The translations under genes and the position numbers were made by a program. Below the pieces are notes generated by a model, which was given only the letters and a program-made list of their open reading frames with translations, had not been told where the DNA came from and searched no databases. Shown one piece after another: positions 8,287 to 18,584 of a stretch of DNA of 47,860 nt (positions are counted from its first letter, which is position 1; each line of letters starts with the position of its first letter). This DNA comes from Polaromonas sp. (GTDB lineage Bacteria > Pseudomonadota > Gammaproteobacteria > Burkholderiales > Burkholderiaceae_C): NCBI GenBank assembly GCA_013824015.1, contig PNNC01000138.1, positions 1 through 47,860 on the forward strand. The letters run 5' to 3'.

Positions 8287-8934
8287 ATGACAGGCCGCGT
8301 CAGCATCCAGACCGCCGACTTCAATCTCGCCGACGAGATTGCGGCCTTGCGTGCCGGTGACAAACGTGTAGGCGCGGTCTGCAGTTTTATTGGCACCGTC
8401 CGCGACAGGAACATGGCCCCCACGCTCGGCACTGGCGTGTCCTCGCTGCCCCCCGAGGGGGCTGAACTTGCTCGGGGCGGCCCTTCGCTGGGTACTGACG
8501 CCCCCACGCTCGGCACTGGCGTGTCCTCGCTGCCCCCCGAGGGGGTTGAACTTGCTCGGGGCGGCCCGTCGCTGCGTTCGACGGCAGTGCAAGACGAAGT
8601 GCTTTCCATGGAACTCGAGCACTACCCGGGCATGACCGAAAAAGCCATCGAGGCCATGATCAACGAGGCGCACCAACGTTTCGACATTTATGGCGCCCGC
8701 GTGATCCACCGTGTCGGCCTGTTGCAACCGCTGGACCAGATTGTGCTGGTGGCGGTGACGTCAGCGCACCGCGGCGAAAGTTTCCAGGCCTGCGAGTTTT
8801 TGATGGATTACCTCAAGACCCAGGCGCCGTTCTGGAAAAAAGAGCAGACCCCCGAAGGTGCGCGCTGGGTGGATGCCCGTGTCAGCGACGATGCGGCGCT
8901 GGCCCGGTGGGGCATCCAGGCCAGCAACAGCTAG
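8287..8934 (+). CDS. moaE: Molybdopterin synthase catalytic subunit MoaE with in-frame repeat insertion
   Basis: The protein is 215 aa, whereas MoaE is normally about 150-160. Conserved parts are FIGTVRDRN near residue 34, MELEHYPGMTEKA near 108, RVIHRVG, SAHRGESFQACEF and YLKTQAPFWKKE with the active-site lysines. Between the GTVRDRN loop and MELEHYPG, residues 44-97 are two copies of a 28-residue unit containing APTLGTGVSSLPPEG and ELARGGPSL, encoded by an 84-bp DNA repeat. Everything outside the insertion looks intact, so the enzyme may still work with an enlarged loop. Family knowledge places this loop beside the MoaD-binding, substrate-pocket side, so activity should not be assumed. Confidence 0.93.
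   Translation: MTGRVSIQTADFNLADEIAALRAGDKRVGAVCSFIGTVRDRNMAPTLGTGVSSLPPEGAELARGGPSLGTDAPTLGTGVSSLPPEGVELARGGPSLRSTAVQDEVLSMELEHYPGMTEKAIEAMINEAHQRFDIYGARVIHRVGLLQPLDQIVLVAVTSAHRGESFQACEFLMDYLKTQAPFWKKEQTPEGARWVDARVSDDAALARWGIQASNS
8417..8576 (+). repeat. Tandem 84-bp repeat, 1.9 copies, inside moaE
   Basis: The unit starting CCCCCACGCTCGGCACTGGC at 8417 recurs at 8501, exactly 84 bp later, with only a few substitutions. Each copy contains the palindrome CCCCCGAGGGGG and a GCTCGGGGCGGCC arm. Because 84 is divisible by three and the unit has no stop in this frame, both copies are translated. No other copy was noticed in this window. Confidence 0.92.
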
Positions 8935-8942
8935 CCCGGGTG

Positions 8943-9036
8943 TGTCATCCCGGGCGCGACCCGGGATCCATGCCGCGATGAGCACTGACGCCAGCGGTGT
9001 GTGCCGCATGGATGGCGGGTCCGGCCCGCAATGACA
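8943..9036. repeat. Interspersed inverted repeat, family S, copy 1
   Basis: It opens TGTCATCCCGGG and closes CCCGCAATGACA, forming terminal inverted repeats, with an inner GATCCATGC and GCATGGAT pair. It occupies the convergent gap between moaE and the MarR gene. Related copies lie at 33742 and 38237, and a shortened hairpin form at 24576. Confidence 0.75.
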
Positions 9037-9042
9037 GGCCAA

Positions 9043-9552
9043 TTACTCCGGCGCTGCGCCGTTGTTCTCCAGCCCCTGCGGCACAAACGCCGCGCGCGCC
9101 TCGCGTTCCAGCCCGGCGGTCAGCAACTGCAGCAAATCCACCAGTTGCGCCTGCTGGGCCTCATCCAGCGGTGCCATCAACCGGTTGTAGGCGCGTTCGG
9201 CCGGCTCCTGGGCCTGCTTGAGCAGTTCAAGGCCGGTATCCGACAGCGAAATCGCCAGGTTGCGGCGGCTCGCCGGCGCGGGTGCCCGTGCGATCAGCCC
9301 GCGCGTCTCCAACCCGCGCAACACGCGCAGCACCGTCACCTTGTCAAAGCCCAGGGCCCGCGCGAGGCTGGACTGGTCCAGCCCCGGGCTGGCGCGCAAC
9401 ACGCTGAGCACGCCGAACTGCGCCGGGGTCAGCCCGACGCCGCGGCACTCGTCCTCGAAGACGGCGGCCGAAATCTGGTGGGCCCGACGCAGAAGAAAGC
9501 CAGGGCGGGCGTAAAGCCGGGTAAGGTTGTGAAAAGCGGGCACGGCTGACAT
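9043..9552 (-). CDS. MarR family transcriptional regulator
   Basis: The 169-aa version starting at 9552 (MSAVPAFHNLTRLYARPG) has the usual MarR length. A winged helix-turn-helix is visible: LTPAQFGVLSVLRASPGLDQ, then LARALGFDKVTVLRVLRGLE, then a wing around RRNLAISLSDTG. An upstream ATG at 9600 has a weak AAGG ribosome site and would add 16 residues, so the start is uncertain. It is divergent from a Bug binding protein and an FAD monooxygenase, the usual layout for a ligand-responsive repressor of an aromatic or organic acid catabolic operon. The ligand is unknown. Confidence 0.87.
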   Translation of the reverse strand: MSAVPAFHNLTRLYARPGFLLRRAHQISAAVFEDECRGVGLTPAQFGVLSVLRASPGLDQSSLARALGFDKVTVLRVLRGLETRGLIARAPAPASRRNLAISLSDTGLELLKQAQEPAERAYNRLMAPLDEAQQAQLVDLLQLLTAGLEREARAAFVPQGLENNGAAPE

Positions 9553-9603
9553 GGGCTGGAAGCTTGTTGGGATCACGGAGGGGCCACTAAGGGATTCCAT
9601 GGA

Positions 9604-9647
9604 TTGTGCCTTGGTGCACGCATCCCAATAATCGTTAGCATGCCAAC
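9604..9647 (+). promoter_or_regulatory. Candidate promoter and MarR operator for the Bug/monooxygenase operon
   Basis: TTGTGC at 9604-9609 and AATAAT at 9627-9632 are separated by 17 bp. The predicted start site falls in GTTAGCATGCCAAC (9634-9647), a 14-bp palindrome with one mismatched pair. A repressor bound there would block initiation. This is pattern reading only. Confidence 0.42.
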
Positions 9648-9666
9648 CGAACAGGGGAGATTCGCG

Positions 9667-10674
9667 ATGACCGTCCATTCATGTTCCAGCCGTCGCCTGG
9701 CCTTGCGCCTGGCGCTGGTGCTGGCTTCCCCGCTGGCCTGCGTCGGCGCGATGGCCCAAGCCACGCCGGCGGCGAATGCCTTGCCGCAGGCGCCGATCCG
9801 GTTGATCGTGCCTTTCACGCCGGGCACCGGCATCGACCTGATTGCCCGCACCGTGGGCCCCCGGCTGTCGGAGCGGCTCGGGCGGCCGGTGGTGGTGGAC
9901 AACCGGGCCGGCGCGTCCGGCAACATCGGCACCGAAGCCGTGGTGCGCGCGGCGCCCAACGGCTCGACGCTGCTGGTCACTGTCAACACGCTGGTGATGA
10001 ACGCCGGCCTGTACCCGCAACTGCCTTTCGATCCGGTGAAGGACCTGACGCCGGTGACGCTCACCAGCTGGGGCCAGCTGATCCTGGTGGCGCATCCGAA
10101 GACCGGTTTCAAAACCGCCGCCGACATGGTGGCGGCCGCGCGCCAGTCGCCGGGCCGCATCAACTACGGCTCGCCGGGTGTCGGCACGCCGCACCATTTG
10201 TCGATGGAGCTGTTCAAGGCCACGGCCGGCGTGTTTGTCACCCACATTCCCTACCGCGGCACCGGTCCGGCGATCACCGACCTGCTGGGCGGCCAGATCG
10301 AGGCCATGTTTTTGCCCATCCACGTGGCGCTGCAGCATGTGAAGGCGGGCCGGCTGGTGGCGCTGGGCATCGGCAGCGACAAGCGGCACCCGCTGTTGCC
10401 CGAGCTGCCGACGCTGGAAGAAGCGAAGACCGGCAAGGTCAGCGTGGACATGTGGTACGGCATTTTTGCGCCGCCCGGCACCGCGCCGGAGATCGTGGCT
10501 TTGTACAACCGCGAGATCCGCGAGATCCTGCTCAGCGACGAGGTCAAGAAAGCCTTTTCGACCCAGGGCATGGACCCCAGCGGCAGCACGCCGGGCGAGT
10601 TCAAAAGCCTGGTCGAGACGGACGCCAGACGCTGGGCGCAACTGATCAAGGCCCAGGGCATCACCGCCAACTGA
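9667..10674 (+). CDS. Tripartite tricarboxylate transporter substrate-binding protein (Bug family)
   Basis: A 335-aa secreted binding protein. Residues 1-37 form a signal peptide (Arg-rich start, hydrophobic core, likely cut near AMAQA). The mature part shows Bug hallmarks: IRLIVPFTPGTGIDLIAR, RPVVVDNRAGASGNIG, KDLTPVT, and INYGSPGVGTPHHL. Bug proteins bind carboxylates in the periplasm and are very numerous in Burkholderiales, often without a membrane partner nearby, as here. ATG 9667 was chosen over 9640 because GGGGAG precedes it. It is followed by an FAD monooxygenase and divergent from a MarR regulator; the substrate may be an aromatic acid, by inference. Confidence 0.92.
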   Translation: MTVHSCSSRRLALRLALVLASPLACVGAMAQATPAANALPQAPIRLIVPFTPGTGIDLIARTVGPRLSERLGRPVVVDNRAGASGNIGTEAVVRAAPNGSTLLVTVNTLVMNAGLYPQLPFDPVKDLTPVTLTSWGQLILVAHPKTGFKTAADMVAAARQSPGRINYGSPGVGTPHHLSMELFKATAGVFVTHIPYRGTGPAITDLLGGQIEAMFLPIHVALQHVKAGRLVALGIGSDKRHPLLPELPTLEEAKTGKVSVDMWYGIFAPPGTAPEIVALYNREIREILLSDEVKKAFSTQGMDPSGSTPGEFKSLVETDARRWAQLIKAQGITAN

Positions 10675-10695
10675 GCGCTTTTTGCTCCTGAATTG

Positions 10696-10737
10696 ATAGC
10701 TGTTCGCCCTTGTCCGATAAGGGGTGGCGGCAGATTT
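10696..10737 (+). repeat. Interspersed palindromic repeat, family R, copy 3 (degenerate)
   Basis: ATAGCTGTTCGCCCTTGTCC and a diverged second arm are present. It sits between the Bug gene and the monooxygenase gene on the same strand, so it may partly terminate or process the transcript between them. Confidence 0.6.
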
Positions 10738-10771
10738 GATGCATTACCCGGGGCCACCCCGCAAGAACACC

Positions 10772-12010
10772 ATGAAAATCAGCATCGTCGGCGGCGGCAT
10801 AGGCGGCCTGAGCCTGGCACTGGCCCTGCACCAGCGCGGACTGGCCTGCGAGGTCTATGAAACCGTGCCTGAAGTCAAGGAACTCGGCGTCGGCATCACC
10901 TTGCTGCCGCATGCCATGCGTGAACTCGCGGCACTGGGCCTGCAGCCGGCCATCGAGGCGGTCGGCATCGAGAACCAGGAAAGTGTGTTTTTCAACCGCT
11001 ACGGCCAGTTCATCTACAGCGAGCCGCGCGGCCGCCATGCCGGTTATGTGCTGCCCGAGATCGGCATCCCGCGCGGCAAGCTGCATCGCCTGCTGTATGA
11101 AGCGGCCCTGGCCCGCCTGGGCGCCGGCGCGATCCACACCGACCACCGCTGCACCGGCGTGACGCAGGACGACAGCGGCGCCACCCTGCAGTTCGTGCAG
11201 ACCTCGACCGGCGCCGCCTTGCCGCCGGTGCGGGCCGATGTCGTGGTTGCCTGCGACGGTGTCAACTCCACGCTGCGCCGCCAGTTTTATCCCGATGAAA
11301 AAGTTGCTTTTGCCGGCATCAACACCTGGCGCGGCGTGACGCGGCACAAGCCCATCCTGACCGGCAAAAGTTATATGCGGATCGGCTCCATCGCCACCGG
11401 CAAGATGGTGATTTACCCGATCGTCGACAAGCTCGACGACCAGGGCCACCAGCTGATCAACTGGGTGGCCGAGATCCAGCGCGGCGACGCGGCCATGAAC
11501 GACTGGAACCACGAGGGCAAGGCCAATGACTTCCTGGACATCTTCAGGGACTGGCGTTTCCCGTGGCTGGACGTGCCCGCGCTGATCACCAATGCGCACC
11601 AGATCCTCGAGTACCCGATGGTCGACAAGGACCCGGTGCCGCAGTGGACCTTCGGCCGCGTGACCCTGCTCGGCGATGCCGCGCACCCGATGTACCCGCG
11701 CGGCTCCAACGGTTCGGCGCAGGCCATCATCGACGGCCGGACGCTGGCCGAACAACTGGCCGGCGCCGGCGGCGACGCCCGGGCCGCGCTGCTGGCCTAT
11801 GAAAAGCTGCGGCTGGCGCCCACCACCCACATCGTGCTGACGAATCGGTCGGTGCCGCCCGACTTCATCAACATCAAGGTCGATGAACTGAGCGGCGGCA
11901 AGCCGTTTGCGAACATCGACGAGCTGATCAGCCAGCAGGAGCTGCGCGAGATTTCCGAGCACTACAAGAAAGTCGCCGGCTTCTCGCTCGATGCGGCCAA
12001 GGCCGGCTGA
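10772..12010 (+). CDS. FAD-dependent monooxygenase, PhzS-like group A
   Basis: A 412-aa class A flavoprotein hydroxylase. The dinucleotide-binding motif GGGIGG is at residues 7-12, VVACDGVNS is the DG-type middle motif, and GDAAHPMYPRGSNGSAQA at about 301-318 is the second FAD motif; the YPxGSNG form resembles PhzS-type enzymes. It would use NAD(P)H and O2 to hydroxylate a ring substrate. ATG 10739 is an alternative start, but MKISIVGGG at 10772 is the normal N-terminus. Placement after a Bug protein suggests uptake and ring activation of one substrate; its identity cannot be read from the sequence. Confidence 0.88.
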   Translation: MKISIVGGGIGGLSLALALHQRGLACEVYETVPEVKELGVGITLLPHAMRELAALGLQPAIEAVGIENQESVFFNRYGQFIYSEPRGRHAGYVLPEIGIPRGKLHRLLYEAALARLGAGAIHTDHRCTGVTQDDSGATLQFVQTSTGAALPPVRADVVVACDGVNSTLRRQFYPDEKVAFAGINTWRGVTRHKPILTGKSYMRIGSIATGKMVIYPIVDKLDDQGHQLINWVAEIQRGDAAMNDWNHEGKANDFLDIFRDWRFPWLDVPALITNAHQILEYPMVDKDPVPQWTFGRVTLLGDAAHPMYPRGSNGSAQAIIDGRTLAEQLAGAGGDARAALLAYEKLRLAPTTHIVLTNRSVPPDFINIKVDELSGGKPFANIDELISQQELREISEHYKKVAGFSLDAAKAG

Positions 12011-12029
12011 ACCCGGCGCGGCGGTTGCT

Positions 12030-12638
12030 TCAGTTGAGGTAGCGGGGTTTGGGCAGGTCGGCAGCGAGTTCGGCCGGCTCGGTGGTGCTCACCGCGTGGT
12101 CCGGCGCAGCCAGCGCCGGCAACTCCAGCCATTGCGAGGCATTCACGCTCTGGTGCAGCAGGTGCAGCAGCGCGTTGCTCAATTGCGGATCCATCATGAC
12201 CTGGAAGTTGCGCACCGCCTCCTGGTCGGGCAGCTTTTCGAACATCTGCAGCCGCAACTGGCCGCTGCCCAGCAGCGTCACCTTGACCTCCGTCAGCAGC
12301 AGCGGCTCGGGCCCCAGCAGGGGTTCGACGGGCGCGTCTTCACGGGGCTGGTAAGGCGTTTCAAAGTCGCCGCTGCGCAGCGCGGCTTCGGTCTCGAAGG
12401 CCGCCAGCGCCTGGCTGCGCTGGTCCTCGGCGCTGACACCGGGCAGGGCGGCAGCAACGGCGGCTGCGGCGACCTTGCTGATCTGGTCGGTGGTGGTCTG
12501 GCCCAGGATGGGCAGCAGGGCCAGCCCCATGCGCCGCGTCACCCAGGCCCGCAGCTCGCCGCCTTCCTTGCCGTTGATCCGGATCAACAGACGGTCCTGT
12601 TCCTGCACGTAGCTGACCGACACCTGGTGTATGTTCAT
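12030..12638 (-). CDS. Conserved protein of unknown function upstream of clpB
   Basis: A 202-aa protein that I do not recognise beyond a vague memory of similar genes beside clpB in relatives. It begins MNIHQVSVSYVQEQDRLLIR, has an alternating strand-like N-terminal region (LIRINGKEGGELRAWVTRR), an Ala-rich helical middle (about 60-90), and a C-terminal half with LLLTEVKVTLLGSG and PQLSNALLHLLHQSV. There is no signal peptide or membrane span. The frame is open to 12761, but the extension would cross the clpB promoter. It is divergent from clpB with a 140-bp gap and convergent with the monooxygenase (19-bp gap). Confidence 0.75.
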   Translation of the reverse strand: MNIHQVSVSYVQEQDRLLIRINGKEGGELRAWVTRRMGLALLPILGQTTTDQISKVAAAAVAAALPGVSAEDQRSQALAAFETEAALRSGDFETPYQPREDAPVEPLLGPEPLLLTEVKVTLLGSGQLRLQMFEKLPDQEAVRNFQVMMDPQLSNALLHLLHQSVNASQWLELPALAAPDHAVSTTEPAELAADLPKPRYLN

Positions 12639-12720
12639 GGGAACGATTCTAGACCTCCGCCCTGACCAGGATTCAGCGTCCCCGGGCGGGCGCCGAGCAG
12701 GCCGGGCTGGCGCAAGGGCT

Positions 12721-12748
12721 ATTGAAAACACCGGCTGGAGCCCCAGAT
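12721..12748 (+). promoter_or_regulatory. Sigma-32-type heat-shock promoter of clpB
   Basis: A -35-like ATTGAAA (12721-12727) and a -10-like CCCCAGAT (12741-12748) are separated by 13 bp, close to the sigma-32 pattern CTTGAAA-N13-CCCCAT. The predicted start site near 12755 leaves a leader of about 25 nt containing GAAGGGA before the ATG at 12779. clpB is a classical sigma-32 target. Confidence 0.75.
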
Positions 12749-12778
12749 CAACAACAATCATTTTTGAAGGGACGCCCC

Positions 12779-15379
<2,601 letters not shown>

Positions 15380-15403
15380 AGCGTCGCCGGGCTGGCTGAA
15401 GAA

Positions 15404-15432
15404 AACCCGCCTCCTCAGGCAGGAGGCGGGTT
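15404..15432 (+). terminator. Hairpin terminator after clpB
   Basis: AACCCGCCTCCT and AGGAGGCGGGTT are perfect 12-bp arms around the loop CAGGC, 24 bp after the clpB stop. The trailing T-tract is short (TTCGTT), so termination efficiency is uncertain, but the stem is very stable. Confidence 0.75.
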
Positions 15433-15465
15433 CGTTATCATGGGGATTCAACGACTGCGATCACC

Positions 15466-16398
15466 ATGACCACCCTGATTTACACCCACGAAGCCTGTTT
15501 CGACCACAAGCCCGGCCCGCACCACCCCGAGTCGCCCGCGCGGCTCGAAGCCGTGCTGCAGGCGCTGAAGACGCCCGATTTTGCAGGCGCGGTCTGGCGC
15601 GATGCGCCGCTGGGCAGCTTCGCGCAGGTGCTGCATGTGCACACGCCGGACTATGTGGACCAGGTGCGGGCGATGTCGCCGACCGAGGGCTACCGCGCGC
15701 TCGATGCCGGCGACACCATCCTGTCGCCGGGGTCGCTGGAGGCGGTGCTGCGCTGCGTGGGTGCGGCCTGTGCCGGTGTGGACGATGTGGTGGCCGGGGA
15801 AGCGGCCAATGTTTTTTGTGCCACACGCCCCTGCGGCCACCACGCCGAAGCGGACCAGGCCATGGGGTTTTGTGTGTTCAACCAGGCGGCGATCGCCGCG
15901 CTCCATGCGCGCGAGCAACATGGCATCCAGCGGGTGGCGGTGGTGGACTTCGATGTGCATCACGGCAACGGCACGCAGAACTCGTTTTACGACGACGCCG
16001 ACCTGTTTTACGGCTCGTGCCACCAGTCGGAGTTTTACCCCGGCACCGGCGCGCGCCATGAAACCGGCGTGGCCGGCAACATCGTCAACGTGCCCTTTCC
16101 GCGCGGCACCGGTTCGGCTGCCTTCCGCGCCGCGATGACCACCCAGCTGCTGCCGGCGCTGCGCAAGTTCGCGCCCGGGCTGCTGATCATCTCTGCGGGC
16201 TTTGATGCCCACCATCTCGATCCGCTGGGCGGGCTGCAGTTCTCCGACGACGACTACCACTGGATCACCCGCGAGCTCATGAAAGTCGCCGATGAAAGCG
16301 CGGAAGGGCGGGTGGTGTCGGTGCTGGAGGGCGGCTACAGCCTGGAAGGCCTGGCCAGCGGCACGGCGGCGCATGTGCGCGCGCTGATGGGCGCTTGA
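15466..16398 (+). CDS. Histone deacetylase family hydrolase
   Basis: A 310-aa zinc hydrolase of the class II-like bacterial deacetylase/acetylpolyamine amidohydrolase family. Visible motifs: GPHHPESPARLEAV, RPCGHHAE with the catalytic His pair, VVDFDVHHGNGTQ with zinc-binding Asp/His, LIISAGFDAHHLDPLGG with the third zinc ligand, and VLEGGY near the C-terminus. In bacteria such enzymes remove acetyl groups from small amines or proteins; the substrate here is unknown. It begins just after the clpB terminator and is followed by two tightly packed genes. Confidence 0.92.
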   Translation: MTTLIYTHEACFDHKPGPHHPESPARLEAVLQALKTPDFAGAVWRDAPLGSFAQVLHVHTPDYVDQVRAMSPTEGYRALDAGDTILSPGSLEAVLRCVGAACAGVDDVVAGEAANVFCATRPCGHHAEADQAMGFCVFNQAAIAALHAREQHGIQRVAVVDFDVHHGNGTQNSFYDDADLFYGSCHQSEFYPGTGARHETGVAGNIVNVPFPRGTGSAAFRAAMTTQLLPALRKFAPGLLIISAGFDAHHLDPLGGLQFSDDDYHWITRELMKVADESAEGRVVSVLEGGYSLEGLASGTAAHVRALMGA

Positions 16399-16406
16399 GG
16401 ACACCC

Positions 16407-16604
16407 ATGGAACGCAAACTGCGGGTCGGCCAACCCATCACCCCCGAAGAATTCGACGAACTGTCCGACGCGCAACTCGAGCGCCTGGTGCCCAAGGCCT
16501 ACCGGGAGTTTTTCCCCGGCAAGGACGATTGCGCTGACGGTTATTTCTATTTGCACGACGGCACCGCGTGGAGTTTTTACAAGGGAGGTTTCCTCGATGA
16601 CTGA
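16407..16604 (+). CDS. Small conserved protein of unknown function (65 aa)
   Basis: Starts at ATG 16407, 8 bp after the deacetylase-like stop, and overlaps the next gene by 8 bp. It begins MERKLRVGQPITPEEFDELS and contains a YFYLHDGTAWSFYKGGFLDD tail. It is acidic, soluble, with no signal peptide. Tight packing suggests it is translated with its neighbours. I do not recognise a family. Confidence 0.7.
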   Translation: MERKLRVGQPITPEEFDELSDAQLERLVPKAYREFFPGKDDCADGYFYLHDGTAWSFYKGGFLDD

Positions 16605-17328
16605 TCAGGCTTCGCTGCTGAAAGAGTTCGCGCCGACGGGCAAGTTGCGCGCCTCGCTGAATCTGGGCAACCCGGTGCTGGCGCACAGCCACACGGCGAA
16701 AGAAAAACCCGCGGGCGTCACCATCGATCTGTCGCGTGAATTTGCGCGCGAGCTCGGCGTCGAGGTGGATTTCCTGCAGTTCGACACCGCCGCCAAATCG
16801 GTGGCTGCGCTGGCCAGCGGCGAGGCCGACATTGGTTTCATGGCGATTGATCCGCTGCGCGCGGAAACCACCCATTTCACGCCGGCCTATGTGCAGATCG
16901 AGGGCTACTACCTGGTGCCGGAAGGCTCGGCGATCCAGACCAATGCCGACGTGGACCGCGCCGGCGTGCGTATCGTCGTGGGCGCCGGCAGCGCTTATGG
17001 CCTCTACTTGCAGCGCAACATCCAGCACGCCACACTGGTTCAGGTGCCGACCTCGGAAGCCGTGGTCGACGCCATGCTCACGGATGGCCTGGAGGTGGCG
17101 GCCGGCGTGAAGCAGGGGCTGCAAGCCGACGCGCAACGTGTTGGCGGTCTGCGCCTGCTGGGCGAGCGTTTCATGGTGATCAACCAGGCGATGGCCATGC
17201 CGAAGACGCGCAGCGCTGCGGCGGCGGCCTTCCTCGATGATTTTGTCGCCCGCATGAAACGCAGCGGCTTTGTCGCCGCGTCGCTGGCGCGTCATGCGAT
17301 TGTGGGCGCGGCCGTTGCCGGTGACTGA
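16597..17328 (+). CDS. Periplasmic-binding-protein-fold protein lacking a signal peptide
   Basis: A 243-aa protein with the amino-acid-type solute-binding fold (SBP_bac_3): a first lobe with PAGVTIDLSREFARELG, VEVDFLQFDTAAKSVAALASGEADIGFMAIDP, and a return segment ending VINQAMAMPK. The N-terminus is MTDQASLLKEFAPTGKLRASLN, with no positively charged start or hydrophobic stretch, and no upstream in-frame extension gives one, because the gene overlaps its predecessor. It is therefore predicted to be cytoplasmic. By inference it could be a ligand sensor or an enzyme-like derivative rather than a transporter part; no permease is nearby. Confidence 0.85.
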   Translation: MTDQASLLKEFAPTGKLRASLNLGNPVLAHSHTAKEKPAGVTIDLSREFARELGVEVDFLQFDTAAKSVAALASGEADIGFMAIDPLRAETTHFTPAYVQIEGYYLVPEGSAIQTNADVDRAGVRIVVGAGSAYGLYLQRNIQHATLVQVPTSEAVVDAMLTDGLEVAAGVKQGLQADAQRVGGLRLLGERFMVINQAMAMPKTRSAAAAAFLDDFVARMKRSGFVAASLARHAIVGAAVAGD

Positions 17329-17358
17329 AGGCCGGCAACCCGCCTTGCTCGTTTTTTG

Positions 17359-17400
17359 ATAGCTGGCGACGACCGCCAGTCATGGGCTGGCGGCCTGTTG
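17359..17400 (+). repeat. Interspersed palindromic repeat, family R, copy 4
   Basis: ATAGCTGGCGACGACCGCCA and CATGGGCTGGCGGCCTG, preceded by a run of six T. It fills the convergent gap between the binding-protein-fold gene and the DUF3297 gene and could terminate both. Confidence 0.72.
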
Positions 17401-17426
17401 CTTATAAAAAGCCGAACGGATGCGGC

Positions 17427-17675
17427 CTATTTGTAAAAAGCCTCGACCTTGCCCTTGAGCTTGATCATCAGCGGATGGCCCTTGCGGTCCAGCGCCTTGC
17501 CCGCGGGCACCTTGATCCAGCGTTCGCTGATGCAGTATTCCTCGACGTCGCTGCGTTCCTTGTCGTTGAAGCGGATGCCGATGTCGTGCTCAAACACGGC
17601 GGCGACATGGTGCGGGCTGCGCGGGTCGGCGGACAGGTGGTCGGGCAGGGGAGGCAGAGGGGTGGCGTCGGTCAT
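17427..17675 (-). CDS. DUF3297 family protein
   Basis: An 82-aa protein with the conserved DUF3297 text: PPLPDHLSADPRSPHH, VFEHDIGIRFNDKER, EYCISERWIKVPAGK, and a C-terminal KLKGKVEAFYK. The function is unknown; the family is widespread in Proteobacteria and looks soluble and globular. ATG 17675 was chosen because it gives the family start MTDATPLPPLP. The upstream YebC gene on the same strand stops 37 bp before this start, so the two may be co-transcribed. Confidence 0.9.
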   Translation of the reverse strand: MTDATPLPPLPDHLSADPRSPHHVAAVFEHDIGIRFNDKERSDVEEYCISERWIKVPAGKALDRKGHPLMIKLKGKVEAFYK

Positions 17676-17712
17676 GCGGATGTTGATGTAACGTGGATCG
17701 GATGTGGCGAGT

Positions 17713-18426
17713 CTAGCTGCCCAGGCCCGCATAAATGGTCTGCACGTCGTCGTTGGCGTCGATGGCGGCGAGGAAGGCTTCGACTTCCTCGAGTTCTGCC
17801 GCGCTCAGCGTGGCCGGATCGACCGGGTTCTTCGGCTTGTAGCCGAGTTTGGCCGACAGCACGGTGAAACCCTGGGCCGGCAACGCGCGGCTGACGATGT
17901 CGAGGTCGGCGGCATCGGTCAGGAACAGCGTCGTGCCTTCGTCCTCGCCGGCCTCAAAGTCCTGGGCACCGGCTTCGATCGCGGCCAGTTCCGGATCCGC
18001 CCCCGCTGCCGCGGGTTCGGCCTCGATCATGCCGACATGGTCGAAGTCCCAGGCCACCGAGCCCGAGGTGCCGAGCTGGCCCTTGCGGAACAGCACCCGC
18101 ATTTCGGGCGCGGTCCGGTTCAGGTTGTCGGTCAGGCATTCGACCATCACCGGAACGCGGTGCGGCGCGAAGCCCTCGTAGATCACATGCTCAAAATGCA
18201 CCGCGTCGCCGGTCAGGCCCGCGCCTTTCTTGATGGCGCGCTCCAGCGTGTCCTTGGGCATGGACACCTTGCGCGCCTGCTCGACCACCAGCCGCAGCCG
18301 CGCATTGAGCGCCGGGTCGGCGCCGCTGCGCGCCGCGACCATGATTTCCTTGGCGAGTTTGCCGAAGACCTTGCCCTTGGCATTGGCCGCCAGTTCCTTG
18401 CCTTTTGCTTTCCACTGCGCGCCCAT
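17713..18426 (-). CDS. YebC/PmpR family protein
   Basis: A 237-aa protein of the YebC (DUF28) family. Recognisable blocks are [67 protein letters not shown] and [18 protein letters not shown]. The N-terminus [18 protein letters not shown] differs from the classic MAGHSKWANI start and resembles the second (YeeN-like) branch. Family members are described as DNA-binding regulators or as translation factors easing stalled ribosomes; I cannot tell which role applies. ATG 18426 was chosen over an open extension to 18570 because it starts the conserved domain. Confidence 0.92.
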   Translation of the reverse strand: MGAQWKAKGKELAANAKGKVFGKLAKEIMVAARSGADPALNARLRLVVEQARKVSMPKDTLERAIKKGAGLTGDAVHFEHVIYEGFAPHRVPVMVECLTDNLNRTAPEMRVLFRKGQLGTSGSVAWDFDHVGMIEAEPAAAGADPELAAIEAGAQDFEAGEDEGTTLFLTDAADLDIVSRALPAQGFTVLSAKLGYKPKNPVDPATLSAAELEEVEAFLAAIDANDDVQTIYAGLGS

Positions 18427-18584
18427 GCTTGAGATTCCTTGGTGTTGTATCGGCTGGCCCCGCGCTGTGACAACAGGCTGCGGGACGGGGTTCTGTTTAT
18501 ACACCCGGACACCCGGCGGTTTGGCCGTGCGACCCCGGTGGCACGGCTCTGCGCTCGGGCCGGGTCCCAACTGCTACAAAATCA

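Noticed and set aside
8417..8576. Possible CRISPR-like repeat in moaE.
   Set aside because: There are only two directly adjoining units with no variable spacers, inside a coding frame.
9043..12010. Complete tripartite tricarboxylate transporter.
   Set aside because: Only Bug-type binding proteins are present at 9667 and 19538; no TctA or TctB membrane genes are in the window.
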